Shown: positions 31,443 to 38,685 of the stretch, piece after piece | Position numbering within the stretch: the stretch's first letter is position 1 | Layout of the letters: each line of letters starts with the position of its first letter | From: Synergistaceae bacterium | GTDB taxonomy: Bacteria > Synergistota > Synergistia > Synergistales > Aminobacteriaceae | Length of the DNA stretch: 38,688 nucleotides | Direction: 5' to 3' | Assembly (NCBI GenBank): GCA_022837505.1 | Contig: JALHFZ010000015.1 | Span: 1 to 38,688, forward strand | The notes under the pieces: model-generated | Database searches by the model: none | Seen by the model: only the letters and a program-made list of their open reading frames with translations | Told to the model about the DNA's origin: nothing | Made by a program: the position numbers and the translations under genes

Positions 31443-31451
31443 TGCTAAAAT
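31443..31451 (+). promoter_or_regulatory. Probable extended -10 promoter for ileS
   Basis: TGCTAAAAT at 31443-31451 is an extended -10 (TG, one base, TAAAAT). A partial -35 CTGATA lies 17 bases upstream at 31423-31428, overlapping the end of the TRAP gene. Transcription would begin just before the hairpin at 31465. Confidence 0.45.
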
Positions 31452-31464
31452 ATCTCCGGCTTAT

Positions 31465-31497
31465 AACCGTCCTCTCAGATACGGAGGGCGGTTTTTT
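31465..31497 (+). terminator. Intrinsic terminator/attenuator before ileS
   Basis: AACCGTCCTC (31465-31474) pairs with GAGGGCGGTT (31484-31493, one G-T) around a nine-base loop and is followed by a T-run (31492-31497). It ends the TRAP transcript and also lies between the probable ileS promoter and its start, 26 bases before the ATG. Confidence 0.85.
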
Positions 31498-31523
31498 CCC
31501 TATTTCAGTAAGGAGGAACCAAC

Positions 31524-34319
31524 ATGACCGCAGATTATAAAGAGACCCTGAATCTTCCCGAGACGGCCTTTCCCATGAGGGCAAACCTGGCGAAGCGTGA
31601 GCCGGGATTTCTCAATTTCTGGAAGAAAGAGGATATTTTCGGCAAGATGAAAAAGAACCGGGAGGGGAAGCCTTCCTTTGTGCTGCATGACGGGCCTCCC
31701 TATGCGAACGGACATATTCATATCGGCACGGCCTTCAACAAGATCCTGAAGGATTTTATTCCTAAATACAAGGCGATGAGGGGATTTTTTGCCCCCTATG
31801 TCCCCGGGTGGGATACCCACGGACTGCCTATCGAACTTCACGTATTGAAAAGCCTGGGAGCAACAAAGGACACCATTGATCCGGTGCTGCTCCGCGAGAA
31901 GTGCACCGAATACGCCCTTGAGTTTCTTGACGTTCAGAGAAAGGAATTCATCCGCCTCGGCGTTCTGGGAGACTGGGAAAATCCCTACATTACCCTGAAC
32001 CCCGAATATGAGGCCGCCCAGCTCGGTGCCTTTGCCGATCTCGTTGCCAAAGGACTCGTCTACAAGGGACAGAAGCCCGTCTTCTGGTGCATCGACTGCC
32101 AGACCGCCCTCGCGGCGGCGGAGATTGAATACTGGGACGAAAAATCCCCCTCTGTCTTTGTCGCTTATTCCCTTCCGGAGGCAGGGGAGATCAACCCTGT
32201 GCTTGCCGGAAAAGACGTGAACATCATCGTGTGGACGACAACCCCCTGGACTCTCCCTGCAAGCATGGCCGTCGCCCTCGGAGGAAGCCATGAGTACGGC
32301 TTCTACAGGAGCGGAGAGAAGGTCTATCTCTTCGCGAAGGGCCTCCTCGAAAGCGTCTCGTCAGCCACGGGACTCTCCTTCGACGAGGAGCTCCTTGTAG
32401 TCATGGGCAAAGATCTTGAGGGCTTCAAGGCCCGTCATCCCTTTTATCCCGAGAGGGAGATCCCCCTTCTGCTCGCCGACTACGTCCTTCTCGATACGGG
32501 TACGGGGTGCGTCCATACCGCACCGGGACACGGAGTGGAGGACTATGAGTCGGGGGTGAAGTACGGTATTCCCGTGTATAATCCTGTGGACGGCAAGGGG
32601 TATTTCAAGGAGGGTACAGGTCTCGTGGACGGCCTTTCCCTCAAGGACGGGTCAAAAAAGGTAATGGAGGTCCTTGCCGACAGCGGAAGGCTTCTCGGAA
32701 GCCATTCCATCAGCCATTCATACCCCCATTGCTGGCGGTGCAAGAAGCCCGTCATCTTCCGTTCCACCGACCAGTGGTTTATCGCTGTCTCCGAGTTCCG
32801 GTCCCAGGCTCTGATGGCCATAGAGAAGGATGTCCGCTGGATTCCCGAGTGGGGGAAGGAGCGGATCTACAACATGGTGAGGGATCGTTCCGACTGGTGC
32901 ATCAGCAGGCAGAGGATCTGGGGAGTTCCCATTCCGGCCTTTTACTGCGAGGGATGCGGAAAGCCGGTCCTCACCGAGGACCGCATCCGGGCCATTCTGC
33001 CCATTGTCCGGAAAAAGGGGTGTTCCGCCTGGTGGTCCATGACTCCGAAGGAACTCCTCGGCGATCTGGCCGTCTGCCCTCACTGCGGCGGAGGGGAGCT
33101 TCGCAAGGAGACGGACATTATGGACGTCTGGTTTGATTCCGGGACGAGCCATGAGGCCGTTCTCAAGACCCGCCCCGAGCTGAAGTGGCCCGCCGACATG
33201 TACCTTGAGGGGAGCGATCAGCACCGGGGGTGGTTCCAGACCTCCCTTCTGACTTCCGTGGGGATGCACGGAAAGCCCCCCTTCGAACAGGTCCTTACCC
33301 ACGGTTTCATCGTTGACGGCGAGGGCAAGAAAATGTCGAAGTCCATAGGAAACACCGTCAGCCCCCAGGAAGTGATCGACCAATACGGCGCGGACATCCT
33401 CCGTTTCTGGGTAGCCTCCACCGATTACCGCAACGATATCCGGATCTCCCCGGCAATCGTGAAAAACCTGAGCGAGTCGTACCGGCGCATTCGCAATACC
33501 GCCCGGTATCTGCTGGCAAATCTGAAGGATTTCGACCCGGCCGTCCAGTCAGTTCCCTTCGGCCAAATGACCGAGATGGACCGGTGGATTCTGCTGAAGC
33601 TGAAAAAAGTGATCGGGAAGGGGACAGCAGCCTTCGACGATTACGAATTTCACATCCCCACCGTGGCAATTCACCAGTTCTGCGTGAACGAGCTGAGCTC
33701 CTTCTACCTCGACTCGAGCAAGGACAGAATGTACGCCGACGGAACCTGCTCCCTCAGCCGGAAAAGCGGCCAGACAGCCATGTGGAGGATTCTCTCCATC
33801 CTCACGGGAATGCTCGCCCCGGTGCTGAGCTTCACCGCAGAGGAGATATGGCAGGAGATGAGAAAAATCGACGGGAAACTTGAGGAGAGCGTTTTCCTCT
33901 CCGACTGGCCCTCCCTGGATGACCTCTCCGACGACGAGGAGCTTGAGAAGAAGTGGGATGCAATGCTTACTGTCCGTTCGGCTGTAAGCAGGGCCCTTGA
34001 AATAGCCAGAGGCACATCCATCATCGGACACCCCCTTGACGCCCGGGTGGAGGTGGAAGTTGAAGGGGCGAAGGATGTTCAATCTCTCTTCTCCGAGGAG
34101 GAGCTCCGGGTCTATTCCATCGTCTCGGATTTTCGCTGGGTCGACCGTATCGAAGACATGCCTGTTGTCCATGAGGATGACGAAACAGGAGTCAGAGTCG
34201 GTATCGCCCGGGCGGAGGGAGAGAAGTGCCCCCGCTGCTGGCAGTACAGGGCGAACCGGGATGCCCGGGGACTCTGCCCGCGGTGCGCTTCGGTCCTTTC
34301 GGAAGAAGAGGGGAAGTAA
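31524..34319 (+). CDS. ileS: Isoleucyl-tRNA synthetase
   Basis: Charges tRNA-Ile (class I synthetase), 931 residues. The HIGH-type motif is NGHIHIG at 62-68, and the KMSKS loop is at about 603-607. The editing domain (about 190-400) contains WTTTPWTLPASMAVAL and the Asp/His segment GCVHTAPGHGVEDY. A C-terminal zinc knuckle CPRCWQYRANRDARGLCPRC, the IleRS1 type, is at about 899-918. ATG 31524 has AAGGAGG seven bases upstream. The presence of the C-terminal zinc finger points to the standard bacterial form, not the eukaryote-like mupirocin-resistant one. Confidence 0.98.
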   Translation: MTADYKETLNLPETAFPMRANLAKREPGFLNFWKKEDIFGKMKKNREGKPSFVLHDGPPYANGHIHIGTAFNKILKDFIPKYKAMRGFFAPYVPGWDTHGLPIELHVLKSLGATKDTIDPVLLREKCTEYALEFLDVQRKEFIRLGVLGDWENPYITLNPEYEAAQLGAFADLVAKGLVYKGQKPVFWCIDCQTALAAAEIEYWDEKSPSVFVAYSLPEAGEINPVLAGKDVNIIVWTTTPWTLPASMAVALGGSHEYGFYRSGEKVYLFAKGLLESVSSATGLSFDEELLVVMGKDLEGFKARHPFYPEREIPLLLADYVLLDTGTGCVHTAPGHGVEDYESGVKYGIPVYNPVDGKGYFKEGTGLVDGLSLKDGSKKVMEVLADSGRLLGSHSISHSYPHCWRCKKPVIFRSTDQWFIAVSEFRSQALMAIEKDVRWIPEWGKERIYNMVRDRSDWCISRQRIWGVPIPAFYCEGCGKPVLTEDRIRAILPIVRKKGCSAWWSMTPKELLGDLAVCPHCGGGELRKETDIMDVWFDSGTSHEAVLKTRPELKWPADMYLEGSDQHRGWFQTSLLTSVGMHGKPPFEQVLTHGFIVDGEGKKMSKSIGNTVSPQEVIDQYGADILRFWVASTDYRNDIRISPAIVKNLSESYRRIRNTARYLLANLKDFDPAVQSVPFGQMTEMDRWILLKLKKVIGKGTAAFDDYEFHIPTVAIHQFCVNELSSFYLDSSKDRMYADGTCSLSRKSGQTAMWRILSILTGMLAPVLSFTAEEIWQEMRKIDGKLEESVFLSDWPSLDDLSDDEELEKKWDAMLTVRSAVSRALEIARGTSIIGHPLDARVEVEVEGAKDVQSLFSEEELRVYSIVSDFRWVDRIEDMPVVHEDDETGVRVGIARAEGEKCPRCWQYRANRDARGLCPRCASVLSEEEGK

Positions 34320-34327
34320 GCCCCTCC

Positions 34328-35326
34328 ATGAGGACGGAGGATCCTTTCTCCTCTCTCTCGGACGAGGGAGAGGACGAAGGGGGAGGCCTGCGGTTCTCCT
34401 CCCCATCACGGGAGATACTGGCAGCCGGGGGCGAAGACGCCGGAAAGCGGCTTGACCTCTTCCTCTCCCAGAGGCTGGGGATCCCCCGCTCGTACTCTCA
34501 GAAACTAATAGAAGGAGGAAGGGTGAGCCTCTCTCCCTTCAAGCGTCTCCGCCCCGGGCTGAAGCTTTCAGGGGAGGAGACTGCGGAGGTCATCCTTCCT
34601 CCCCCTGAAAGCCTTGAGCTTGAACCGGAGGAGGTTCCCTTCAGCGTTGTTTATGAGGACCGGTGGATCCTCGTAGTGGACAAACCGAGCGGCGTGGTGG
34701 TGCACCCCGCTCCGGGCAACTGGCGGGGAACACTGGTGCACGGCCTTCTTCACCGCTTCGGTGATTTCGGCCCCTTCAACAACGTCCTCAGGCCCGGAAT
34801 CGTACACCGCCTTGACGCCACCACATCGGGCCTTCTCGTCATCGCCCGGGAGCAATCCGTCATGGAAGATCTTCAACGGCAGTTTCGGGAGAGGGAAGTG
34901 GAGAAGCGGTACCTCGCCCTCGCTGAGGGGAAGGTGAAGGGACTCCGGGGGAGGATCGAGCTCCCCGTAGGGCGCAGCTCCTCGAACCGTCTCCGCATGG
35001 CGGTCGTCCCCCAGGGCAAATCAGCCCTTACGGAATACCGGGTGTTGTGGCGGCGGCCCGGCTTTACTTTCCTTGAATGCACCATCGCCACGGGCAGAAC
35101 CCACCAGATCAGAGTACACCTTAGCCATATCGGCCACCCCCTTGACGGAGACGGACTGTACGGCGCCGACAAGAGGCAGGCAGCCCTCCTCGGCAGAGTT
35201 TTCCTGCATTCCTGGAAGCTCGCCTTTGTCCATCCGGTTTTACAGAAACGGCTCTCCTTTACAGCTTTTCTGCCAGCTTCCTTGACCGGGCGACTTCGGG
35301 AAATTCTTTCCAGAGATCCGGGCTGA
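34328..35326 (+). CDS. rluD: RluD-family 23S rRNA pseudouridine synthase
   Basis: A 332-residue pseudouridine synthase of the RluA/RluD family. An S4 RNA-binding domain lies at about 35-95 (AGKRLDLFLSQRLGIPRSYS, then GRVSLSPFKRLRPG). The catalytic domain has VVDKPSGVVVHPAPGNW and the catalytic Asp163 in GIVHRLDATTSGLLVIA, later TGRTHQIRVHLSHIGHPLDG. RluD modifies helix 69 positions 1911, 1915 and 1917; assignment to RluD and not a paralogue rests on the S4 domain and typical position after ileS. The start ATG 34328 has only a distant GGGGAAG. lspA, often found between ileS and rluD, is absent. Its end overlaps rqcH tail to tail by 68 bases. Confidence 0.9.
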   Translation: MRTEDPFSSLSDEGEDEGGGLRFSSPSREILAAGGEDAGKRLDLFLSQRLGIPRSYSQKLIEGGRVSLSPFKRLRPGLKLSGEETAEVILPPPESLELEPEEVPFSVVYEDRWILVVDKPSGVVVHPAPGNWRGTLVHGLLHRFGDFGPFNNVLRPGIVHRLDATTSGLLVIAREQSVMEDLQRQFREREVEKRYLALAEGKVKGLRGRIELPVGRSSSNRLRMAVVPQGKSALTEYRVLWRRPGFTFLECTIATGRTHQIRVHLSHIGHPLDGDGLYGADKRQAALLGRVFLHSWKLAFVHPVLQKRLSFTAFLPASLTGRLREILSRDPG

Positions 35327-36965
35327 CCGAGACTGTCTTAGGAGAAGTATAGGTCACCTTCGCAAGGGCGCTTCCGGGAATTGACCGCACGTTTTTCTTC
35401 TCTGTGTAATCAACAAGAACACTTTTTTCCCCTTTTCCCCTGCTGAACCACGCCGCAAGGGAGGCGGCGATATTTATGGTGTTTTCCCCCTCCGTTCCCG
35501 GCCCTCCGGGACGCTTTACGATCACATGGGCTCCCGGAATTTCATGGGCGTGAAACCACAGATCCATGGGAGAGGCGACTTTAAAGGTGACATGCCGGTT
35601 CCCCCGGGCATTAAGGCCGATATAGAGGACATCCATACCGTTCTCGAGACGGATGAAGGGGGGGGAGGGCTCCTTTTTTCTTCCCCGGTGGGGCTGAAGG
35701 GCCTTTTTGGGCTGAAGCCATTCGATAATATCCTTCACCGCAGCGGCGAGAAGTTCAGGATCGTCCAGGGATTCAAGGGAGTCAAGCTGCTCCCGGAGTT
35801 CTTCCATCCCCTCCTCAAGGGAGAGGATTCCCTTTCGCACCTCCTCCGTATCGACTTTTCCTTTTTTATATTTCTTAAAGTATTTCTCGGCGTTCCGGGC
35901 AGGAGAAAGGGTCTCGTCGAGGGCGATCTCCACATCCATGCCCGTTTCCCAGTCGTGAATGAGGACCTTTTTCGCCCTCGGAGGAATATCATCCCCGGAG
36001 GCGAGGAGAAGCTGCCCCTTCTTCAGATATTCTCCGCTCTTCTCGGAAAGTTCAAGCTGGTGAAGCAATCCGTCCCGGTGGCGCTCCCTCCGCCGGATTT
36101 CCCGCTCAAGAAGCTTCTTCGCCCCCCCATAGACCCGCTGCCGCTCCTGCGAAAGGACTGAGCCGATGATCTCCCTTCCGACATTCCGGGCGAGAGGGCC
36201 GGGAATCCCCTCGGTTCCGGGAAGAAGATCGGGAAATACGGTGAGATATTTTCCCCTTTTCTGAAGGAGTAGGGGAGGGCCTTCATCCTGAGCCCCAAAG
36301 AGGGCGCTGATGCTTTTTTTCCAATACTCCGGGGAGTTGGTCTCCCATTCCTCTTCGATGGCCCTGGCGAGCCCTTTGCCTATCCCACGGACGTCTCTGA
36401 GATCCTTCGGCCCTTCGAAAAAGGAGAGATCCTCCCACCGGGGGCCTTTCAGCGGAGGAGGAGGGGCATAGGGCCGGCCTGAGATGATGGTGCGGTATCT
36501 GTTCGAATCAGGGTAGATGGATTTCGCCGCCCCGAGGATGGTATCCTCTCCGTCGAGGATAAGAAGATTGCTGTTCCGCTCCATCCCTTCAAAGAGGAGG
36601 AAGAGGGTGAGAGAAAATCCAGCCCCGAGAAGGCGTTCTGCCCTGATGCGGAGGATCCGGTCTTCCCCCTCCTGGCGGATATCCCTGAGGGAGGCGCCGG
36701 AAAGGTTGCTCTTCAGGGCCTCACCGAAGGATGATCTGCCGGTCCTCATCTTTTTGAGCCACGAAACCTCCTCTTCTCCCACAAGACCGCAGCCGTAATG
36801 CTGGGGACTCCATGAAAAAAGGAGCCATTCCCCCTTGCGGAAGAGCTGGAGGGCGGCCCAGAACTCGCCTGTTTCAATTTTACCCACCGGGGCGGGAAGG
36901 TGTTCCTTGTTCATTGCAGCCGATAGGGCTGAAAATAATTCCGGTCCAAAGGACAGGGGGATCAC
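35259..36965 (-). CDS. rqcH: RqcH / NFACT-family ribosome rescue factor (fibronectin-binding-like)
   Basis: A 568-residue NFACT protein. In bacteria RqcH recruits tRNA-Ala to stalled 50S subunits to add Ala tails to unfinished proteins. The NFACT-N part is diverged, but the Asp-Arg pair in GEDRILRI (102-103) that helps bind tRNA in characterised RqcH is kept. HhH and long coiled-coil arms follow (about 250-420). The NFACT-R domain near the end is clear: VASPMDLWFHAHEIPGAHVI, VDYTEKKNVRSIPGSALAKV. A GTG at 36965 is annotated, but GGAGG abuts it; a CTG at 36956 has better spacing. It converges on rluD with a 68-base overlap and diverges from the tRNA array. Confidence 0.92.
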   Translation of the reverse strand: MIPLSFGPELFSALSAAMNKEHLPAPVGKIETGEFWAALQLFRKGEWLLFSWSPQHYGCGLVGEEEVSWLKKMRTGRSSFGEALKSNLSGASLRDIRQEGEDRILRIRAERLLGAGFSLTLFLLFEGMERNSNLLILDGEDTILGAAKSIYPDSNRYRTIISGRPYAPPPPLKGPRWEDLSFFEGPKDLRDVRGIGKGLARAIEEEWETNSPEYWKKSISALFGAQDEGPPLLLQKRGKYLTVFPDLLPGTEGIPGPLARNVGREIIGSVLSQERQRVYGGAKKLLEREIRRRERHRDGLLHQLELSEKSGEYLKKGQLLLASGDDIPPRAKKVLIHDWETGMDVEIALDETLSPARNAEKYFKKYKKGKVDTEEVRKGILSLEEGMEELREQLDSLESLDDPELLAAAVKDIIEWLQPKKALQPHRGRKKEPSPPFIRLENGMDVLYIGLNARGNRHVTFKVASPMDLWFHAHEIPGAHVIVKRPGGPGTEGENTINIAASLAAWFSRGKGEKSVLVDYTEKKNVRSIPGSALAKVTYTSPKTVSVSPDLWKEFPEVARSRKLAEKL

Positions 36966-36998
36966 CCTCCAAATAGTGCCGATCTCTGAAAGTAATAG

Positions 36999-37025
36999 AG
37001 TATATCACCTTCGACCGCTTGACAA
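36999..37025 (-). promoter_or_regulatory. Probable rqcH promoter
   Basis: On the minus strand, TATACT (36999-37004) is preceded by TGA, forming an extended -10. TTGTCA lies 15 bases further upstream (37020-37025) in the palindrome CTTGACAAG, which also holds the -35 of the tRNA promoter on the other strand. Confidence 0.45.
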
Positions 37026-37047
37026 GTCGGCTGTACCTCATTACAAT
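37019..37047 (+). promoter_or_regulatory. Strong promoter of the tRNA array
   Basis: Consensus TTGACA (37019-37024), a 17-base spacer and TACAAT (37042-37047). The predicted start is about 12 bases before the first tRNA. This is the closest match to the sigma-70 consensus in the window, as expected for stable RNA. Confidence 0.85.
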
Positions 37048-37065
37048 AATCGCCGTTGGTCTGCC

Positions 37066-37140
37066 GGGGCTGTGGCGCAGTGGGAGCGCGCTTCCTTCGC
37101 ACGGAAGAGGCCGGGGGTTCGAATCCCCCCAGCTCCACCA
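37066..37140 (+). tRNA. tRNA-Ala(CGC)
   Basis: A 75-base gene with CCA. The acceptor GGGGCTG/CAGCTCC has the G3-T70 pair that marks tRNA-Ala. The anticodon stem CTTCC/GGAAG holds TTCGCAC, anticodon CGC (codon GCG). First gene of the array. Confidence 0.96.
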
Positions 37141-37181
37141 GATTGATCGGTTGCGGTTTCGGTTGATTTTGGGTACAATAT

Positions 37182-37259
37182 CGGGGCGTAGCGCAGTCTG
37201 GTTAGCGCACCTGCTTTGGGAGCAGGGGGTCGAAGGTTCGAATCCTTTCGCCCCGACCA
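37182..37259 (+). tRNA. tRNA-Pro(TGG)
   Basis: A 78-base gene with CCA. The acceptor CGGGGCG pairs with CGCCCCG. The anticodon stem CCTGC/GCAGG holds TTTGGGA, anticodon TGG. The first acceptor pair C-G is typical for bacterial tRNA-Pro. Confidence 0.96.
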
Positions 37260-37271
37260 GGAATTGGACAA

Positions 37272-37348
37272 GCGGGAATAGCTCAGTTGGCTAGAGCGAT
37301 GGCCTTCCAAGCCGTAGGTCGCGGGTTCGAATCCCGTTTCCCGCTCCA
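37272..37348 (+). tRNA. tRNA-Gly(TCC)
   Basis: A 77-base gene with CCA. The acceptor GCGGGAA pairs with TTCCCGC, discriminator T. The stem ATGGC/GCCGT holds CTTCCAA, anticodon TCC. Confidence 0.96.
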
Positions 37349-37352
37349 TTTT

Positions 37353-37429
37353 GCGCCTGTAGCTCAGTTGGACAGAGCAACGGCCTTCTAAGCCGTGGGT
37401 CGCGGGTTCGAATCCTGCCGGGCGCGCCA
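37353..37429 (+). tRNA. tRNA-Arg(TCT)
   Basis: A 77-base gene with CCA. The acceptor GCGCCTG pairs with CGGGCGC (one T-G). The stem ACGGC/GCCGT holds CTTCTAA, anticodon TCT (AGA). Its last 32 bases are identical to those of the Arg(TCG) gene. Confidence 0.96.
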
Positions 37430-37437
37430 GAAAAAAC

Positions 37438-37515
37438 GGTGAGCGTAGTTCAATTGGTTAGAGCACTGGACTGTGGCTCCAGATGTTGGGGGTTCAAATC
37501 CCCTCGCTCACCCCA
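37438..37515 (+). tRNA. tRNA-His(GTG)
   Basis: A 78-base gene including the extra G at position -1 that pairs with discriminator C73, the hallmark of tRNA-His. The acceptor is GTGAGCG/CGCTCAC. The stem CTGGA/TCCAG holds CTGTGGC, anticodon GTG. CCA is encoded. Confidence 0.96.
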
Positions 37516-37525
37516 CAAAAATTGA

Positions 37526-37601
37526 GCGCCCGTAGCTCAGTGGATAGAGTCACAGACTTCGGATCTGTTGGTCGCGGGTTCGAATCCTGCCGGGCGCGCC
37601 A
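37526..37601 (+). tRNA. tRNA-Arg(TCG)
   Basis: A 76-base gene with CCA. The acceptor GCGCCCG pairs with CGGGCGC. The stem ACAGA/TCTGT holds CTTCGGA, anticodon TCG (CGA/CGG, possibly all CGN). The D-stem closes with a G-T pair. Many bacteria read CGN with ACG instead, so this gene is less common. Confidence 0.93.
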
Positions 37602-37612
37602 ATCATAGAAAA

Positions 37613-37688
<76 letters not shown>

Positions 37689-37704
37689 TTACAAATTACG
37701 GTAC

Positions 37705-37762
37705 AGACCAATATAAATTAAGAACCCCGGTGAGAGCCGGGGTTCTTAATTTATATTGGTCT
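37705..37762. terminator. 26-bp perfect inverted repeat, probable bidirectional terminator
   Basis: Two 26-base arms (37705-37730 and 37737-37762) are perfectly complementary around the loop TGAGAG. The upper stem is GC-rich (GAACCCCGG/CCGGGGTTC). The lower part is AT-rich, so from either strand a GC hairpin is followed by a T-rich tract (TTAATTTATATT). This fits a terminator for the tRNA array and for anything coming from the right. The stem is longer than needed for termination. Confidence 0.75.
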
Positions 37763-37945
37763 ATTTACTGAAAAATCTCCTATAGGGGTATTAAACAAAT
37801 TCCGGTACTTCTCCAAGGGAACAATGCCTTTTATAAATTCCTTGAAACTGATCGGATGTACGGGTTTGAATCTGAGAATTTCCCTTCAATAGCAAAGTAT
37901 CCAAGATACGTAATCCTTAGCACCTTATAGATTTCTGAATATTAG
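37751..37945 (-). pseudogene. Possible frameshifted minus-strand gene remnant
   Basis: Two minus-strand frames, neither with a start, read like consecutive parts of one protein. The upstream one gives YKVLRITYLGYFAIEGKF (about 37881-37945). The downstream one gives KPVHPISFKEFIKGIVPLEK and then YRNLFNTPIGDFSVNRPI, ending at 37751 inside the inverted repeat. A one-base shift near 37880 would join them. The family is not recognised. The composition looks protein-like, but the piece is short, so this is tentative. Confidence 0.3.
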
Positions 37946-38595
37946 AATTCAGGCTTAAATGGTTATTCAAGAAAAAAGATATAAACCGACTGGGAATTTT
38001 TCTCTTCTTTTGAAGCTAAAGAGTTTATCCTCTGCTTTTGCGGGCAAAAACAGCACTGAAATAATTTTTATTTTTTTAAAAAAAATAATACTTCATGTCA
38101 ATTTGTTAATACTTAACAAAACTGCAAACTACGATTTAGGGTTTTAAAATAATGCTTTCGAAAATAGGCCCCTGTAGAATGTTACAAAACCGATGATATA
38201 TGCATGGAAGAAACTTTATACATCCATCGCAGGATTTTCTTCAATGGGATTGATATTTTCGTTCTGCAGTTGAATTGTCGGCAGGGTATTGATAGACGCC
38301 AGTCAAACAAATACGCCGTAGTGCAATTGAAAAACATTCCACATTCTTGGCAGAGTATTTTGTACCGATTTCAATTAAGCTGTTTTATCCGAATTTACAA
38401 CTGCACCATAACATCAGAAAAATACCTATCTCTCTGTTTTCTGCACCTTGACAATAGTAAGCGTTTTTAGCAGGGTTTATTTGTTGCTATTTAACAATAT
38501 AAACTACGCATATGCAGCATAGCCCTATTCAAATAAAAAATTCCCCGGGGTGTAACCAAAGAAACATATTTACAAGACGAAGGCGGTGCTGATAC
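37946..38595. other. AT-rich stretch without a supported gene
   Basis: No intact gene is seen on either strand. Plus-strand frames at 37959-38147 and 38204-38470 have no recognisable family or ribosome site. A minus-strand open frame without a start at 38182-38370 contains RYKILCQECGMFFN, which is reminiscent of the zinc-ribbon of some transposases. The stretch reads as decayed accessory DNA. Confidence 0.5.
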
Positions 38596-38685
38596 ATGGG
38601 AGTTTTAAAAAAAATAGATCGTATGATGATTAAATTCGAAGAGATTCTATTGGCAATTGGTATGCTAATTTTTCTTGTGAAGTAG
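38596..38685 (+). pseudogene. Possible start of a TRAP small permease (DctQ) gene, interrupted
   Basis: ATG 38596 with AGGCGGTG upstream opens a 29-codon frame: KKIDRMMIKFEEILLAIGML and then IFLVK before TAG at 38683-38685. A basic amphipathic start, Glu-Glu and the onset of a first membrane helix are typical for DctQ N-termini (LxKIDRxLxxxEExLLxxxxxLM). The stop comes in the middle of helix 1, three bases before the window ends. It could be a frameshifted pseudogene, a sequencing error or chance; the window edge prevents a decision. Confidence 0.35.

Noticed and set aside
31427..31523. T-box riboswitch before ileS
   Set aside because: The leader is under 100 bases and shows no T-box core sequence or specifier stem; only a simple terminator is seen.
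38075..38101. Minus-strand promoter TTGACA with a 17-base spacer to TAAAAA
   Set aside because: The match lies in a long run of A and T where such hits are expected by chance, and no intact gene follows.
37959..38470. Plus-strand ORFs at 37959-38147 and 38204-38470
   Set aside because: No ribosome sites, odd composition and no family. The better protein-like signal in this area is on the minus strand.
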